Source: a virus. From it: a stretch of DNA of 23,183 nt. Both the position numbers and the translations under genes were made by a program. Below the pieces are notes generated by a model, which saw only the letters and a program-made list of their open reading frames with translations, did no database searches and was not told the origin of the DNA. This document shows positions 22,601 through 23,183 of the stretch, piece after piece (the stretch's first letter is position 1; every line of letters begins with the position of its first letter). The stretch covers positions 1 to 23,183 of the IMG/VR virus record IMGVR_UViG_3300049024_000077; one strand, 5' to 3'.

Positions 22601-22929
22601 GCGTCGGCCTGCTTTCGGTTGCGCGGCAACCCGGCAAGCTGCCGCATGAGACGGCGCAGCGACTTGGCGACACGGTGACCGGTGCGAATGGCCACAATCA
22701 CCGTGACGTCGTCGAAGCGAAAACAGTTGGCGGCCACGGTCACGCCGTCGTCCTTGCCTCCGTAGCGCAGCGAGCAGTCACCGTACCGCTCGACGAGGTC
22801 CTGCGCGCGGTCCAGCGCGACGATCAGGTCATCGGACGCGTTGGTCTGGACCGAGTCGGCGCGGATCAGCCGAGCACCGAGCACGCCGTCGATGGATGTG
22901 ATTTTGTCGATCGTGATTGAGCTAGCCAT
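22597..22929 (-). CDS. Hypothetical protein, possibly Roadblock/LC7-like
   Basis: The ATG at 22929 is preceded by AAGG eight bases upstream; the frame upstream of it runs through the tRNA-like element. The 110-residue protein opens with SIDGVLGARLIRADSVQ, has a central helix (LIVALDRAQDLVERYGDCSL) and two strands with a helix (VTVIVAIRTGHRVAKSLRRLMRQL). The strand-helix-strand-strand-helix order resembles Roadblock/LC7 domains such as MglB, common in myxobacteria, but key residues do not prove this. Its stop overlaps the next start as ATGA. Confidence 0.65.
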   Translation of the reverse strand: MASSITIDKITSIDGVLGARLIRADSVQTNASDDLIVALDRAQDLVERYGDCSLRYGGKDDGVTVAANCFRFDDVTVIVAIRTGHRVAKSLRRLMRQLAGLPRNRKQADA

Positions 22930-22945
22930 TCTAACTACCTTGGAT

Positions 22946-23070
22946 GCTCCGAAGACGGATTTGAACCGCCGACCTCTGCGGCGACTTATGAGCGGGCACT
23001 TCACCCTGTGCGGATTTGCACCGCCACTCTGCGACCATACAGCGCTCTAACCTGACTGAGCTATTCGGAA
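22946..23070 (-). tRNA. tRNA-like element with internal duplication (isotype unclear)
   Basis: On the minus strand TTCCGAA (23070-23064) pairs with TTCGGAG (22953-22947) as an acceptor stem. A TA and a D-arm follow (GCTC, AGTCAGGTTA, GAGC). A regular T-arm GGCGG-TTCAAAT-CCGTC precedes the 3' acceptor strand. Between D-arm and T-arm are about 71 bases instead of about 22. They include a second T-arm-like piece (GCGG-TGCAAAT-CCGC at about 23024-23010) and a CTCATAA that looks like a CAT anticodon loop but lacks a matching stem. It may be a chimeric tRNA, an intron-containing tRNA or a pseudogene. No CCA is encoded directly after the acceptor. Confidence 0.5.
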
Positions 23071-23099
23071 CGGGTGCCGGTCTATCCCGGCTGTCAGGC

Positions 23100-23183
23100 T
23101 CACGCCTTGCGGTAGGTCGTGCTGCTGCGGTTGCCCTCGCGGATGACCACCGAGCCGAGCCCGTCGATCGCCGTGCGGATCTT
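23100..23183 (-). CDS. Partial hypothetical protein (3' end only)
   Basis: The last 27 codons of a minus-strand gene run in from the window edge: IDGLGSVVIREGNRSSTTYR and a basic end. The part is too short to assign. It is 29 bases upstream of the tRNA-like element and is probably the preceding member of the same transcription unit. Confidence 0.5.
   Translation of the reverse strand, partial: KIRTAIDGLGSVVIREGNRSSTTYRKA

Overview
The window reads as part of a tailed-phage genome (or prophage) from a high-GC Gram-negative host. The hallmark genes are a large terminase, a DUF1073-type portal protein, a family A DNA polymerase, a B12-dependent ribonucleotide reductase, ThyX, a MazG-like pyrophosphohydrolase and a deoxynucleotide kinase. 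The host is inferred, not shown. Two lipoproteins on the left arm carry a lipobox, a Gly-Asp-repeat linker and many short Cys-rich modules, a style I associate with myxobacteria of the Nannocystis/Plesiocystis/Enhygromyxa group. I see no integrase, CRISPR array, IS element or rRNA.

Left arm (1-6200). A partial, probably virion-surface gene (3-563, +) converges on two tandem paralogous lipoprotein genes (565-1560 and 1557-3041, -) whose 5' side carries a perfect 13-bp hairpin. A plus-strand cassette follows: a terminase-small-subunit-like DNA-binding protein (3562-4161), a one-TM coiled-coil protein (4145-4975) and three small exported Cys-rich proteins (4972-6184). The second and third of these are paralogs with the same six-Cys pattern. 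Between the first and second lies a 281-base non-coding stretch packed with four long, near-perfect inverted repeats whose arrangement implies nested stems and pseudoknots.

Main minus-strand operon (23183-6196, read right to left). It starts with a partial gene, an odd tRNA-like element, a possible Roadblock/LC7-like protein, an HslV/proteasome-like Ntn hydrolase and a small unknown. Replication and nucleotide genes follow: PolA, dNMP kinase, ThyX, MazG-like, zinc ribbon, an unknown and a HAD deoxyribonucleotidase. Next are a C5-cytosine methyltransferase that is frameshifted and AT-richer than its surroundings, large terminase, portal, and a multidomain protein with a 2H phosphoesterase domain and a DUF3140-like tail. 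The operon ends with class II RNR, a small unknown, an exported Cys-rich protein and two XRE regulators. Many junctions are 4-base ATGA/GTGA overlaps, so much of it is probably translationally coupled. A hairpin plus T5 tract at 6176-6199 looks like the terminator.

The core is standard phage biology: dNTP supply, replication and packaging. The unusual layer is the exported part, with two host-style lipoproteins and four to five small disulfide-rich secreted proteins, one of them coupled to two repressor-like regulators. The other points of interest are the structured non-coding element, the 2H phosphoesterase beside the portal (a possible anti-CBASS-type activity) and the phage-borne proteasome-like hydrolase.
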